A stretch of DNA of 64,000 bases from NCBI RefSeq assembly GCF_000226095.1, contig NC_016475.1, positions 4,340,001 to 4,404,000 of the forward strand, in the 5' to 3' direction. Positions 44,841 through 55,479 of this stretch are shown in pieces. The notes beneath the pieces are model-generated. The model was given only the letters and a program-made list of their open reading frames with translations, had not been told where the DNA came from and searched no databases. Within the stretch, counting starts at the first letter, position 1. Every line of letters starts with the position of its first letter. The DNA comes from Thermothelomyces thermophilus ATCC 42464. Taxonomy: Eukaryota > Ascomycota > Sordariomycetes > Sordariales > Chaetomiaceae. Made by a program: the position numbers and the translations under genes.

Positions 44841-45689
44841 CAGTCGCGTTGTTGTGGCCCCCGTCAGGAGCAGCGTGGGGAGTTCGTTCTTTCAGCCGGA
44901 ACATGTTCTTGATGGCGATCTCTCTGGTAATAAGAACTGGGATTCCAGGATGAGGATATCGACTACAGTGGTGAAGACGACGACGCGATCGACACTGTCC
45001 GCGACAGAGGACCTTGGTGACGACGTCGAGCATTTCGACAACACTGGCGACGTCCACACCGACGATGACGCCGCTATCGACTGTCTCTATCCACCTAAGA
45101 AAGTGTTGCTATCTTTGTGCATGTGCACGCAACACCAAGTATCCCGTTCTCCGTTTCCATCCGTTTTCCTCTCCCATAGATAAGCCGGTTGCCTAAACCT
45201 TCGCCAAGACTGGCGATGGAGTCAAAATGGGACCACAAGAACAAAAATACATACAACCACAAGAACAAAAATACATACAACACCGGGGATTCGCTGGTCG
45301 TCACCGACCCAACTACTAATCCAGCCCTTGCCAGTTTATCTAGGGGAGAGCGGACGGGATCCCGAGTTCTCTGGCAGGTATGGTCGTATGTGGCAGTGAG
45401 ACGAAGCGGGAAGACCTAAGCTAAGTAGGGGTGATCTTGGAAAACCAACAGCCAGCATCCACGGTGATCACACAGATGTTCTGCTTACGACAGTGGGTTT
45501 GGGTGCTTCAGAGCACCCAGAAGTAATTGAAGCCGATCATTATCCTCATCTCCAGAGATGAGCATCTGCCTCCTTGGGGTTCTGGACCGACAGCAGATCT
45601 GATGGACTCCACCGTTCGGATCATGGTGATTCTTGGGACCACACCAACCTCCTATCTAATCCAACCCTAACCCTGGCACGGGCGAGACC
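44841..45689. other. Spacer, possibly decayed helicase 5' end
   Basis: Acidic-residue-coding frames on the plus strand (45,000-45,090) and minus-strand fragments that could be remains of the helicase gene; nothing definite. A 24-bp perfect tandem repeat is listed separately. Confidence 0.35.
45232..45279 (+). repeat. 24-bp perfect tandem duplication
   Basis: Two adjacent identical copies of a 24-bp unit beginning ACCACAAGAACAAAAATAC. Confidence 0.95.
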
Positions 45690-45690
45690 C

Positions 45691-45919
45691 GTGACACACG
45701 GAGCCTCACGTCATGCTTCCGGAACGGACCTCCGGAACAGACCTTCGGAGCGGCCCATGCGGACCATGGGGAGCGGTGCACGCTAACCACCCTCTGGTCA
45801 GATATAGAGGGTGCCTCTGGAGCCGGATTTTCCTCTGTTTTCCTCTTCCTTCTGCATGTTCAGTGTACTCGTTGAGACGTCACCAGCTAGTTGCAATACA
45901 CTCGCTGGGACCGTTACAT
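45691..45919 (+). mobile_element. Possible solo LTR
   Basis: About 229 bp beginning TGACACACGGAGCC and ending GGGACCGTTACA. It has a TATAGAGGG core-promoter-like word and pyrimidine-rich sequence in the middle, in the style of fungal Gypsy LTRs. No clear TSD is seen and no coding part is attached, so this is tentative. Confidence 0.35.
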
Positions 45920-46497
45920 TCGCTGCTGATACTACTCCATTCTCTAAAATCACAAGATGGGGAGAAAAGGAAGAGAAGCTGGAAGAGCTCTCGCGATGAG
46001 GGGTTAATGTCAGAGATAAGTGGGGCGAAACCCACATCCTAACAACACTGTGGAGGTGGCACGTGGTGCCGCATTTCTCACAGCCCTCCTGAAAGGTCTA
46101 GCCGCGAGTATTCCACAAAGAATTGATGAAGAGGTCGTCGAGATTGGGGAGTATAGATAGTACCCGAGAGCGGCCAATATACTCGACCTACTGCCGCGGA
46201 GAAGCTTCCGAGCCGCCAACGAGCGGTAGTCCAGCGTCGGCGCTCGTACCGTCTATGTGAGAGATGAGCGATATGGGTCGCGAGGCTCGATGGCACTGCA
46301 AATACCACCTATTCCGTTAATCGTAAGCTGAGGAAAAGAGAGGGAAAAGATCAAAATACAGGCGTGGGCCGTGGAATAAGTGTGGTGAGCGCACAGGCCA
46401 CTGTTTTCAACAAGTGCATGACCAGGAATGCGCATCCAATCCTAACCCCTGATCCGAATGCATAAGGCACCGGGCGCATTCTCCGTCACAGTCTAGG
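45920..46497. other. No gene seen
   Basis: Spacer downstream of the HET fragment. The region at 46,253-46,335 resembles 42,428-42,500 (both start GTGAGAGAYGAGC and contain TAATCG-AAGCTGAGGAAA), a diverged dispersed repeat. Confidence 0.4.
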
Positions 46498-46498
46498 C

Positions 46499-46920
46499 TA
46501 CCGATAGTTATATACGAGCAGCGGTGGATAATATCTATAATCTGGTTCTATTCTGCTTTCTCTGCTGGGTCCTCCTGATCGACATATATATAATCGACCC
46601 AGAGATAGCCGAACCCCAGCTCCTTGGTAAACGTGATGGCATCGTTGATGGTGGCGGGAAGCACGGGAGGCAGCGGGCCGATACCGACACTGACCTGCGA
46701 GGCGCCGCCCCAGATATAACTGAGAGCGGGGTACGGGATATTGCCGCCGGGATGTCGGACCACCTCTCGAGCGTTGACGTCGATGAGTTTGATCCTGGGC
46801 AGCAACGAGGATGTTGGGGGGTGGTATGTGTCGCCGTGGCGAGCCGAGCAAAGTCTCAGCCATTGCCCTATAGCAGCGTAGTCCACTCCATGATTGCGGA
46901 CTTTCCGGGCCGGGAGAAGA
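46499..46920 (-). pseudogene. HET-domain (heterokaryon incompatibility) fragment with nonsense codon
   Basis: Minus strand reads DYAAIGQWLRLCSARHGD, then IKLIDVNAREVV, YPALSYIWGG, LPATINDAITFTKELGFGY, LWVDYIYVDQEDPAEKAE, a stop (TAG, 46,548-46,550) and NQIIDIIHRCSYITIG. These are the ordered HET motifs, including ALSYxWGG and LWVDxxxVDQ. The TAG sits where HET proteins usually have Gln, one C-to-T step away. The domain is truncated after about 130 residues and has no start codon of its own. In fungi, HET proteins trigger allorecognition cell death. Directly upstream lies the DUF3435 fragment, so the two appear joined by a rearrangement. Confidence 0.7.
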
Positions 46921-46954
46921 GGCGGAGGGCCAGCGTCCGGAAATGCGGACGTAC

Positions 46955-47462
46955 CTTCTGAACTTCTCTGCTGTCGTTCCTATCCATATAGCGGCTGCTG
47001 ACACTGGCGTAGAGCTGCTTGTACTGGCGGAAATACTCCCACGATGTGCCCCATGATTTGATCCTGTAGGACTGGCAGAGATATTCGAGGAAATCCATCG
47101 CCTCCGTCCGGTCGGCATTCCTGATCACATTTTGCCAGGAACCCCAGCGCTCCGCGTCTTTGCAATAACTGCGTAGCTTCATTAGCCAAAACTCGGATAC
47201 AAAACGCGAGGGTGCCTTCTCGTTACCTCTTCCATTTTCGTAGTATACCGGCAATGCTGATCTTGGTGTTGTCGGCATAGTCAGGCTTGAGGAACTGGAA
47301 GTTCTTGAGCTGTTCGCGAAGCGCTGCGTGCTGCCCGGCCGTGAGCGCCTTCGGTCGCTTCGCAACCCGCCTCTCCTCCTCTCGTTGCGTGAAGCGCTGG
47401 ACAAAATCCGTATTGTAACGCCGGTCTCCTGCGAGCGGCTGCGGCGGGCGACGTGGTGCCAT
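46955..47462 (-). pseudogene. DUF3435 (tyrosine-recombinase-like) gene, first two exons only
   Basis: Minus strand. Exon 1 is 47462-47227, starting MAPRRPPQPLAGDRRYNTDF and ending ISIAGILRKWK. The intron GTAACG...CTACGCAG has a GGCTAATG branch site. Exon 2 is 47168-46955 (SYCKDAERWGSWQNVIRNAD, AMDFLEYLCQSYRIKSWGTS, ASVSSRYMDRNDSREVQK), followed by a GTACGT donor. The 150 residues resemble the N-terminal part of fungal DUF3435 proteins, the family that includes the tyrosine-recombinase captains of Starship elements. The catalytic R..H..Y half is missing; the donor leads into the HET fragment instead of a third exon. Exons look unmutated. Family assignment is from recalled motifs, not a search. 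Confidence 0.6.
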
Positions 47463-47867
47463 GGCGACGGCGTCGACTGTCGTGCGCAGAGCCGCCGACT
47501 CCAGTGACAGAAAATCGACGAGCCGGGCATGACGGAAAGCGCGAGGGTCGTCATTTTGAGGGCTTGCTGCGCCGGGCGCCGAAGATGGATGCCAGGTTCA
47601 AGAAAACGGATTCCTGGACTCTTGGGCGGACTGCTTGTCGGAAACCAACCGACCAGAGGACCGCGGTGGAGAATCGGAAGGGTGGCTTTGCGGCCCTGCG
47701 GCAGGGGTTAAGTGGAGCAGGACAGGGAGGGGAGTCGGGGCTTGCGCAGGTGGTGAGGTACCGAGTACCTGGCTGTGACCCGGCGCCCCGCACTGTTGAG
47801 GCACCCGAAAATGGCGGCGCTGCCCTGCCAAATCCGGCGGCCAGAACAGCAAGTTCTCGACTTAATG
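47463..47867. other. Upstream region of the DUF3435 fragment; edge of unmutated DNA
   Basis: GC-rich and without a supported gene. Composition changes abruptly at about 47,865 to RIP-type AT-rich sequence. Confidence 0.5.
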
Positions 47868-47884
47868 TGTAATATAACCTCAAA

Positions 47885-49241
47885 GTCTACCATCTTCCTA
47901 GAAGACTTAACTTTATACCAGACATATTAAGCAGATTAAGCACCTTAGGAGACCCTAAACCTTCTAAACGACTAAATAGATTAGCCGTACTTAACGATAT
48001 TTAGTTCGCTTTCGCTAAGGCATAGATAGATTCTAATCTTAAGGTAAAGTTCGTTAACGGTTACAAGGCTAATACTAAGTATACCCCTATTATTAGGGAT
48101 CTTATTAAAAATAAGCGTATAGATAGGACTATTGATGATAAGGGTATTGCTATTTTTTCGCGCTATAGGCTACTATTTGTCCTAATTAACAAGCTCCTCT
48201 ATTATATCTGCCTAAATAATATATATATGCTATACGTTCCGTTGAGCCTTGTATAATATATCCTAAGCTTGGCCTACGATAAAAAGCATTACTTTGGAAC
48301 TAATAGAATGATATATAACTTATATAGTATCGCGATCGATAGAAAAACTAGGTATATATAGGACTATATAAAGTACTACCTTGTCTATCAAGTTAATGCT
48401 ACCGATTATAATCTTCCTATAGATAACTACTAGCTAATTTGCCTATCTAATACGCTACCTATACAAGTAATTACTATCGACTTTATAGTAATATTATTAT
48501 TAGTTCTATTAGCCGAAACGCTATAGCATTTAAATAGGTATAATAAGTTCGATTTAATAATGACCGTATCTTGTAAATTGTCTAAATAAATGCTCCTTAT
48601 ACCTAACCACTCTAACTATACTATTATAGACTAGGGCTATATATTAATATAATAACTATTCTTATCTAACTAGGGAGTACTAACTACCGTTATATCTAAC
48701 TATAACTATAAATTTATATCCGAGCTATAGACTAGTATATAGAAAGCGCTGGATATAAAGCTATTAATAACTACTATATACTATCTATAGGGAGATAGTC
48801 TTATAGAGCGAAAGAACTAGACGGTAGAAATCGCTTTACGCTTTTTTATCTATAAGAAACTAGATAATAATTAGATTACTATACTCCTATAGCTTTAGTA
48901 GCATTTAAATAGCATATATACCGCCTCTATTAGTATATCTCTATACGAGCTACTCTATAGTTTTAAACCAGCCAGACTGCTAGAAGTGCTAACGGTGCTA
49001 TTAAAAATGGTATAGGATATTCTAGTCTTATACGAATATTTACGCTAAGACGCCTAGATAGCAATAGACTTTATAGCAGCCTATACTAAACATAGATACA
49101 ATACTAGCTACCATAATATCGAATTTAAGCCAGGGGACTAAGTATATCTATACCTCTACTATAGTTACTACTTACCTAGACAGCTATTATATAAACTATC
49201 CTAATAGCATACTAGACCTTTTAAAGTTATTAAATGTATTA
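47885..49241 (+). mobile_element. Chromovirus 3, integrase region (left part)
   Basis: Plus-strand pol remnant with RIP stops. The integrase core is readable as VITIDFIVIL (first catalytic Asp), GVLTTVISNYNYKF (second Asp mutated to Asn) and GDSLIERKN (catalytic Glu), then IALRFFIYKKLDNN and ISLYELLYSF and FKPGD. It ends in ARPFKVIKC-type sequence at the LINE target site (TSD TTATTAAATGTATTA at 49,227-49,241). The reading resumes after 61,964. Upstream RT and gag are not in the window, and the left end abuts unmutated DNA, so it is truncated. Confidence 0.7.
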
Positions 49242-52200
49242 TTATTATTATTATTATTATTAGTCCTACACCACTATACTAACAAGCATGCTAGAGCCTC
49301 TCTAGTTATATACAAAGAAAACCATACCTAATAGGCCAGATAAAAACCTCTATCCCACTTTTAACGCCTAATCCAGAATACTAATATACTACAAAGAAAA
49401 GGAGAAGTGGCTAAAACAGCCCTATAGAGGCCTTGCCTCCCAGTCTAGCCTCCTCGCAAGGCGGTATTCCGGAAGCCTCCCTAGGTCTATTAGCCACTAT
49501 AGAACCCTCCTTGCCAAACGATAGTTACAGGCCCCTATACCCTATAGAACGAGGTCTAGGTCCCTTTGCGACCGTATTTCCTAGGATTCCCATGTTCGGC
49601 TTCTTGGTAGGTTCGGGCACTATACGACTAGGTGCTCGACAGTCTCCCTCCCCTGGCTGTAGGTATAGTAAGGGGTACTAACCCCCGGGACTTAAACCCT
49701 AAATAGGAAGTCCCGGAGGCTAATAGCCCCTATGTAGGCCTGTACTAGTAAGGAGCTTTAGGCCTTCGTTAGGCCCTGGTACCTTTGTAGGCCTTCCCCT
49801 GTAAAAACTAGGCGCAGGGGGTCCTTGTCCGATATACGCTATATCCTCCTACCGGCTTGGTCGGCCCTCTAGCGGTTGCTCTAGCTTACTACTACGGCCA
49901 GTTCTATAGCCTGTAGCCTTCTTTGTAGGGTCTATAGGGGGGGTCGACCCTCTCTATAGCCCTTCTAAACCTATTGCCGGACTGTCGATCTTGCTACTTC
50001 TAGGGCTATAGGCCTTGGCTCCTAGCCCTTTGCCCTAGCCCTTCTCTTCCGGAACCTCTGGCTTAGCCTATTGTAGGCCTGTTAGATAAGAGCCCTTGTA
50101 GGGACTTAGGGGGCCCCCAGGCCTGTCCCGGTCTATAGGAGTAGCTAGTCAAGTCTGGCTTCGAAGTTGGCTAGCCTCTTATTAAGGTAGAGGTTAAGGG
50201 GTAGTACCTAGGCTTCCGTTTCGAGGTACTAGATAGGGGTAGCCTTATAGGCCCTAGTAACTACTTAAAGGGCCCTATATTAGGCCTTTGATAGTTCCCT
50301 AGCAAGGCCTTCTAGCTTGCCCCTGGCTTAGTAGGCTTATAGAAGTTTGAGGCCCTATAAGCTAGAGCGCTATAGATATACTTAGTATAGACCTTGTAGG
50401 CCTATAGGAGGCCAGGGCCCTAGGTCTTTGTGGCAAGCCTGGTTAGGGCGAACTCCTAGGTTTCTAGCTTCTTAGCTACCTTTATATAATAGGGCTCCTA
50501 CTATAGCCTCTAATCTAGCCAGACCCCGAGGAATCTAGCCGACTTTGAAGGGGCTATAGTAGTAGTACCCCCTCTAGGCCGTAGGAGCTCTAGCGGCTGT
50601 GACCACTATTCCCGGCCCCTGTTAAAGTAGATAAGTTTACACTTTTCTAGGGCGAAAGCTATACCCTGGGTTTTTGCTTACTATAGATAGGCCTTCTAGG
50701 CCCTCTGTAGCTAACCATTATAGGCCTCCTTAGCCCTCCTAAAGGCTAGAAGGTTAGTATCGTCGGCAAAGCCTATCAAACTAACCGTAGGGCTAGCCTA
50801 GCGAATAGCCTAGTAGAGGGAGGCTATATAGAGGATAAATAGTATAAGGGAGAGGGGTAACCCCTATAGGACCCTAGCCCTTACTACTATATCCTCCGTT
50901 TCCTGGCCGTCGAAGTAAAGGATAGCCACCCTATCCTATAGCCACTCCCTGACCTAGACTACTACCTACTTCGGGAAGCCCTGGCTCTGTAAAGTGGCTA
51001 GTAGCCGGGTATAGTTAATAGTGTCGAAAGCCCCTAAGATATCGAGCTATAGGAGGGAGGTAGCCGCCCTATGCCTCTAGGCCTCCTAGACCTATGCCGT
51101 AACAAGCCGAATAGCTAGTTCCGTAGACCTATATTCCTAGTTACCTATCTATTCGGCTAGGAGGAGCCTATAGGTCTCTACGATAGCCGTTACCTTCCGG
51201 GCGACTATAGCTTCCAGCACCTTGCCTACTATTAGTAGGAATGCTATAGGCCTATAGCTACCTAGGGTAAAGTAGGCCTATAGGGGTTTGCTAGACTTAT
51301 AGAGGACTACTATCTTAGCCCTTTTAAACTAGGCCGGAAAGCAGCCGAGCCGTAGGCTCTCTAAGGCTAGTATAGCTAATATCCGGTAGAGCGGCCGCCT
51401 ACAGGCCTTTAGTAGGCCTATAGGGAGGAGGTCCTCCCCTAGGGCCTTCTATAAGGCCGTTCTAGCTAGTACTACTCTAACTTCGCCTATTATAACCCTC
51501 TAGCTCATCTTAAACTTCGGCTCCTAGTAACTATTTAGTTCTAGGTCGTCGATATCTAAGAGGTCTGCTTCCGGGTTCAGAAAGAACTTATCGGCTAGTA
51601 CTCTAGCCTTCTACTAGTAGGTTATAAGCCTTCCTTCGAAGGCCGGGAGCTTTAGGAGGTCGACCGGTAGGTAGCTTTACAGCCTTACCCATCGCTCTAG
51701 CCTCTATAGCAGGTCTGGCTAGTTAGTTGCCTCCCATAATGTGGCTCTCTAGCTCTTGGTCTTCGTAGCCGTAATAGTCTTGGCCTAGTCCTGTAGGGCC
51801 TGCCGAAGTGCCTCCTATATATAAGGGTTCGGGGTGCCCCTATAGGCTCTCTCTACCTCCTTAGCCCTCTTCTAGGCCTCTCGAACCTCCTTCGTCTACT
51901 ATTAAGCTTGCTTACTATCTATACTAGCCTTCTTTGCCAGGGCCGAGACTATAGCTATCTCCTTAAGGGCCTTTATAAGCCTGTCGAAGGCCTATAGAAG
52001 CCCCTCTAGGCCCTAGAAGATAGGCCGCCCGGCTAGGGCCGATACCTATCTACCAAGCCAGAGTAGGAGGTAGGCCGCTTCGGCCCGTACGACCTCCCTA
52101 TCTAGGCTATTCTAGTCCTACCCTTTGCTAGCCAGTATAGGTCTGCTAGTCTCTTAGAAGGAGACATATAGGGCCTATAGGTAGTGGTCGGACTTCTCCT

Positions 52201-54309
52201 ATTCTACGATATCTCTATAGGTTACTTCTAGTCCGGCCGAGGCCTAGAATAGGTCTATCATAGAGGGCTAGCTACATTAGTCCCCCTAGGGGGCCCTAGT
52301 GACCTAGCTATAGGGCGTATATAGGTTAAGGTCCTACTAGTCTACAAGGCTAAGGAGGTCCCTAGCCCTTAGGCTAAGCCTATCGAATAGGTCCTAGACT
52401 AGGTAATATAGGTTAAAGTTACCTATAAGAACTAGGGGGTAGGTTGGCCAAGGTAGGGCTAATAGGTCCTATAAGAGGGCCTGCTCTCCCTTATTATTAT
52501 AGACTAATTAGAGCTTAAACCCCCTCTCTCCTAGGGCCGGAAAGGTCACCTTATACTAGTTCTCCTCTACTAAATAGTCCTACTAGCCAACTAGGAAGCG
52601 CTTAGCTACTAGAATTACCGCTTTACCCTTAGGCTTATAAACTAGGTAGTATTTCGAAGCCTAGGAGCAGTATATTAACCTTATAAACCGGTTAATCTAT
52701 AGCTCCTAGATAGCTAGTAGGTCGTACTTAGCCTCTTCTAGTAGGACCTTAAAGGCCTATTTATTACCTTAGGTATTCCATTAAAGGATCTTAATTTGTA
52801 TCCGAGGTAGCTAGGGCAGAGGCCGAAGGTATAGTAGTAGGCTCTATAGCCATTACCCCCTCGGCCGGTTATAAAAAGGAGGGGGTTCCGAGCTATAGAA
52901 AGGAAATATAGGTCTATCGGACGTCGAATAGGACACCCCTAGCCGCCTACTAAGCTAGGGTAGGCCTCCTATAGGGGCGTTTAGCCCTAGTTTAGTAGTA
53001 GTTGTCGTCTTCCGGTTAGCTATTAAACTTAAAGGCTATCTTCTAATATAGTTACTCTAATGGTTAGAAGGTTTAGGGTCTATACTAGTAGGCCTCCCTA
53101 GCCTGTTCCTAGGCTTTGACTTTCTTCAGGTAGCCCCTATACTAAGCCGTATAGGGGCCCTTATAGGCCGTATACCTATAAGGGAGTTGGTTAGAGTAGG
53201 TAAAGTACTAGGCCTCCCTAGTCTTCCCTCCCTCCCTATAGGCCTTTATACCATAATAGCCATAACAGGCTGGCCGCTAGTAGTACCATTAGGTATAGCT
53301 AAAGCTCTAGCACCTATAGCACTGCCTTAGCTTTAGAGCATCCTAGTAAGGCTTATAGTCTAGCACCTAGGCATCCTAGACTACGCCCTTATTATAGGCC
53401 TTCTAGGCCTCTTCGAGGTCCTATAGGCCTAGGGGTATTATAGCCTACTTCCTTTACAGGCTCTTTGGCAGCCGGAACTTGACCGTTTCGAATAAGTATA
53501 GGCCTATAGCCCCCTTGAAGTCTTGTTTACTAACCCCCTATAGCTCTTCCTTCTAGACTCCTTTAGCTAGGACTATATAGGCCCTACTAACCTCCCTAGC
53601 CTCCTCTCCGAAGGCTATAGCCACCTATCGCTTATTAGCCAAATACTAATCCTTAGTAGCCTTATCCTTAAAGACCATTACTATATCCCTACTTAGGAGC
53701 TTCCTAGCTATAATGGCTCCTTAGCGGCTAGAAGCCCTATTAACTGCTTAGACTATCTCGGCTAGGGTCTAGGCTTTAAGGTCCTCCTATAGGCTTATAT
53801 TCCGTATCGTGACCTCCTATAAGGCCTATAATGGCACTGCCTTGGCCGACGGTAGGCCTCCTTAGGGGGCTATTACCCCCTATTACGGCCCTACAGCTAC
53901 CTATACCTAGGTAGGGCAGGGGGTAGCCTTAAGGGCTTCTTTAAGCCCCTTTTTGACTTCCTTAGCTACAAGTTCCTATAGGTTTAGAACTAGGCCTATA
54001 ATAATAGTTATAAGGCCCTATAAGAGCCTATTAACAAGGTCCTACACCCTGCCCTATTTAGGGCTTAGTACGAGGTTAACTAGTTATACGATAAGACCCC
54101 TTAGCTCCTTAATATCTAGGGTAGGGTAGGCCTATAGTAGGCCTCCCTTTGATTAGTTCGAAGCTATAGGCCTCCCTACTTGGTGGCTTAGCGGTAAGCT
54201 TTAAATCGACGTCGCGTTTAGGGGCGTTTAGGGGCTCTAGGTGGTCCGTACGGTGCAAATTTTGACAGGCGTACGAGGTGCGGTTGGAATGCGGTCAGGT
54301 CTGGCTCCC
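49242..54309 (-). mobile_element. Tad1-like LINE, copy 2, 3' part and most of the body
   Basis: A second copy of the LINE at 25,543, beginning with an (ATT)n tail on the plus strand (49,238-49,261). It is less mutated than copy 1: the RT motif GFADDTNLLA is intact near 50,755-50,780. Relative to copy 1 it lacks about 460 bp near 51,490. Sequence from 52,998 on is uninterrupted where chromovirus 1 sits in copy 1, which gives the empty site. The element is interrupted at 54,309 by chromovirus 2 and finishes at 61,799-61,964. Confidence 0.75.
54305..54309. repeat. Target-site duplication CTCCC, left of chromovirus 2
   Basis: Matches 61,799-61,803 on the other side. LINE copy 1 shows the uninterrupted site near 38,130. 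Confidence 0.85.
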
Positions 54310-54727
54310 TGTGACGAACCCAGCTCAGACTTCTTCTGAAAGGGTTCAGACGAAGGTAGATTAAGCGGGACAAGCGGGCAGGTCGTCTGAGGGATTCGGT
54401 GAAGCCAAAGGGTTCACAACAACACTAGAGTTACCTCTTATAGTAATCGGCAATGCTTGGTATAAGTACTATAATTGTGATTATTACCACTAGTGAACTC
54501 CCAGAGTCCATTATAACGAGTGACTATCTACATGTATATATAATCCTAGTGATCATTCCTGATCACGGTGATCGTAAGTGATCGTATAGTGGTGATTACC
54601 CTGATCACTGGTGAGCATAGTGATTACTATGCTTCCTATGCTGTAATTGGTCCTTTCGTTCCTTTGACTTGATTAGCCCATTCGTACTAGTGGCTTAGGC
54701 AGCATCTATATGTATATTTCCGTGACA
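54310..54727 (-). repeat. Chromovirus 2, 3' LTR
   Basis: 418 bp, TGTGACGAACCC...TTCCGTGACA. Almost free of RIP, with CpA and TpG kept. Contains a cluster of TGATC/GATCA words at 54,548-54,610. Confidence 0.92.
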
Positions 54728-55468
54728 TAATGCCCTCCCTCCGAGGCTTTCGACCTAAAAGCCCTCTTTAGGCCGTCTCAAATAGTACTAACATCCCTTG
54801 TATTCCTTATATGTGTTTTTCTCCTTAGCCTCTTGTTGCCCTTTGTACTATTAGTTATACTATCTAACGTGTATAGATCCCTAGCATCTATTTATTGTAA
54901 GCGTTTAGCTTAGTTTATTTCTGATCACGGGTTTGTAGTAATAGCGTGTTCTCATTACGTAGAGTATAACCAAGTGTATAAAATGATTAAAAAATCTCGT
55001 CGCTACAAGGCTTACGTATATTAGGGTCGTGCTTACGATAGTTCTAGCGTTCTAGTTTCTTCTTATAAGTTCCCGTTTCCTTATAAGAGCATATCTCTGA
55101 TCGTAATATAGTAGATCGTATTATACACGAGCAACGTCGTTTAAAGGCTAAAGAGAAAGAGGCCGAAGCCTTGCTACGAGAATATTAACGCAAAGCTTCC
55201 AAGGCGTTAGCCTGTCTAACTCGGGTCCGTAAATAACGAGAGTTCCTAGTAGAGAAGGGGGCAGATATAGTTACACGGGGTTTGTCGAATCTAGACGAAT
55301 TAGAGGCAGTAGAATAGTAGGAATCAGGGGCCGTTATATAGCTTAATAGTAGTATCGACGTTATTAACTAGGGCACTATTTTCGGTTCTATCCTAGATTT
55401 GCCTTTGGCTAATCCAGGTTCTGCCAATAGAACTGTTCTAGTTTCTTAGGGCAGTTTAAATTCTTAAC
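54728..55468 (+). pseudogene. Opposite-strand ORF of chromovirus 2: putative Zn(II)2Cys6 plus coiled-coil protein
   Basis: Plus strand, opposite to gag-pol. At 54,947-55,036 one frame has a TGT codon followed by Tyr codons (TAC/TAT, each one G-to-A step from Cys) at exactly C-X2-Y-X6-Y-X8-Y-X2-Y-X6-Y, the spacing of a fungal binuclear zinc cluster, with basic residues between (MIKKSRRYKAY). After a one-base frame change near 55,090, a charged helical segment follows: RRLKAKEKEAEALLREY, RKASKALACLTRVRK, REFLVEKGADIVTRGLSNLD, ending at TAA 55,466-55,468. Stops are TAG/TAA that RIP would make from CAG, CAA or TGG. It looks like a DNA-binding or regulatory protein carried by the element. Start uncertain (54.75-54.93 kb). 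Confidence 0.6.
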
Positions 55469-55479
55469 AGGTTCCTATA

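Noticed and set aside
49433-49681. Plus ORF within LINE copy 2
   Set aside because: Antisense to LINE coding sequence; a chance frame.
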